From the NCBI GenBank assembly GCA_013813945.1, contig JACCQV010000767.1, positions 1-5,738 on the forward strand: DNA of 5,738 nt, in the 5' to 3' direction. Position 1 is the first letter of the stretch, and each line of letters begins with the position of its first letter. Position numbers and translations under genes: made by a program. The DNA is from Deltaproteobacteria bacterium (GTDB lineage Bacteria > Myxococcota_A > Polyangia > Haliangiales > Haliangiaceae). Under the pieces are notes generated by a model. The model saw nothing but the letters and a program-made list of their open reading frames with translations. It was not told the origin of the DNA and did no database searches. Positions 5,416 to 5,738 of the stretch are shown piece by piece.

Positions 5416-5738
5416 ATGCGCTTCGCTCTTCTCGTTGTCATGTGTGTGACCTCTGGCTGTCTCGACGAGCTTCCCGATGATCCGACACCGCCCGCGGCGC
5501 GGGTCGTGACGTCGTGGGATCCGCGGCTGTGCCGCGATCCGCGGCAACGCGTGGTGGTCGAGCTCGAGGATGACGACGGGTTCGCGATGTCATCGTCCGC
5601 CGGGTGCGTGATCGGCGGGTTGACGATCGATGCGCGCAAGTGGGGCTTCTACTCGGGCGTCGTCTACTCGTGGATGCTCGGCGAACCGATGCGCGCGGTG
5701 ATGCGGGTCACCCTCGCGGTCGACGCGCCGGTGATTCG
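5416..5738 (+). CDS. Unrecognised lipoprotein, N-terminal part (cut by window edge)
   Basis: A frame open from the ATG at 5416 to the right edge gives 107 complete codons. The product begins MRFALLVVMCVTSGC, a signal peptide ending in a plausible lipobox (TSGC, lipidated C15), then an acidic, proline-rich tether (about 17-28) and a start of a folded domain (from about residue 30) with several beta-like stretches such as RVVVELE and RAVMRVTLAV. C39 and C64 could form a disulfide in the periplasm. I do not recognise the family and give no function. An in-frame ATG at 5404 adds four residues (MGRS) and makes a more usual 18-residue signal; GGGG at 5407-5410, 5 bases before the ATG at 5416, favours the inner start. 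It is divergent from the DUF885 operon across about 100 bases, so the two may share regulation. The true length is unknown. Confidence 0.75.
   Translation, partial: MRFALLVVMCVTSGCLDELPDDPTPPAARVVTSWDPRLCRDPRQRVVVELEDDDGFAMSSSAGCVIGGLTIDARKWGFYSGVVYSWMLGEPMRAVMRVTLAVDAPVI

Noticed and set aside
3485..5460. Shared signal-peptide sequence (MRFAL start, Cys at 15) in the EEP protein and the right-hand lipoprotein as evidence of duplication
   Set aside because: The resemblance stops after the first few residues and the mature proteins are unrelated. Similar basic-hydrophobic starts arise independently in lipoproteins.
5307..5639. A 111-codon N-terminal extension of the DUF885 protein
   Set aside because: It is Ser/Arg/Thr-rich, runs antisense through the divergent lipoprotein gene and would bury a good lipoprotein signal peptide in the interior.

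Overview
The window is GC-rich chromosomal DNA with strong G/C preference at third codon positions, which is why long open frames also appear antisense to real genes. Lipoprotein signal peptides, a hybrid sensor kinase and a DUF885-type peptidase suggest a Gram-negative bacterium, most plausibly a myxobacterium or relative (Myxococcota). That placement is inference; there is no rRNA or marker gene here to prove it. I see no tRNA, rRNA, CRISPR array, insertion sequence, phage gene or attachment site.

Layout. (1) Bases 1-209, minus strand: the first 69 codons of a membrane-anchored protein that runs off the left edge. (2) Bases 210-304: short divergent intergenic region. (3) Bases 305-2411, plus strand: a two-gene unit of a non-heme ferritin-like (bacterioferritin/Dps-type) protein and, 19 bases later, a PAS-histidine kinase-receiver hybrid. 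(4) Bases 2418-5306, minus strand: a compact three-gene unit read leftward, consisting of a DUF885 metallopeptidase-like lipoprotein, an endonuclease/exonuclease/phosphatase (EEP) family exported protein or lipoprotein, and an 85-residue very basic small protein. Gaps are 12 and 9 bases. This unit converges on the kinase with only 6 bases between stop codons. (5) Bases 5307-5415: divergent intergenic region with an AT-rich island and two short inverted repeats. (6) From about 5416 to the right edge, plus strand: the start of an unrecognised lipoprotein.

Working together. The ferritin-like protein probably stores or detoxifies iron in the cytoplasm, and the adjacent kinase is a candidate sensor, although nothing in the sequence names its signal or partner. 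The minus-strand unit combines two predicted envelope hydrolases (peptide and phosphodiester bonds) with a small, probably nucleic-acid-binding protein. A nutrient-scavenging role is possible but unproven. Most of the window is recognisable families in ordinary arrangements. The least explained elements are the small basic protein, the hairpin between the two hydrolase genes, and the ferritin-kinase pairing. I did not find convincing evidence of a wholly new system.
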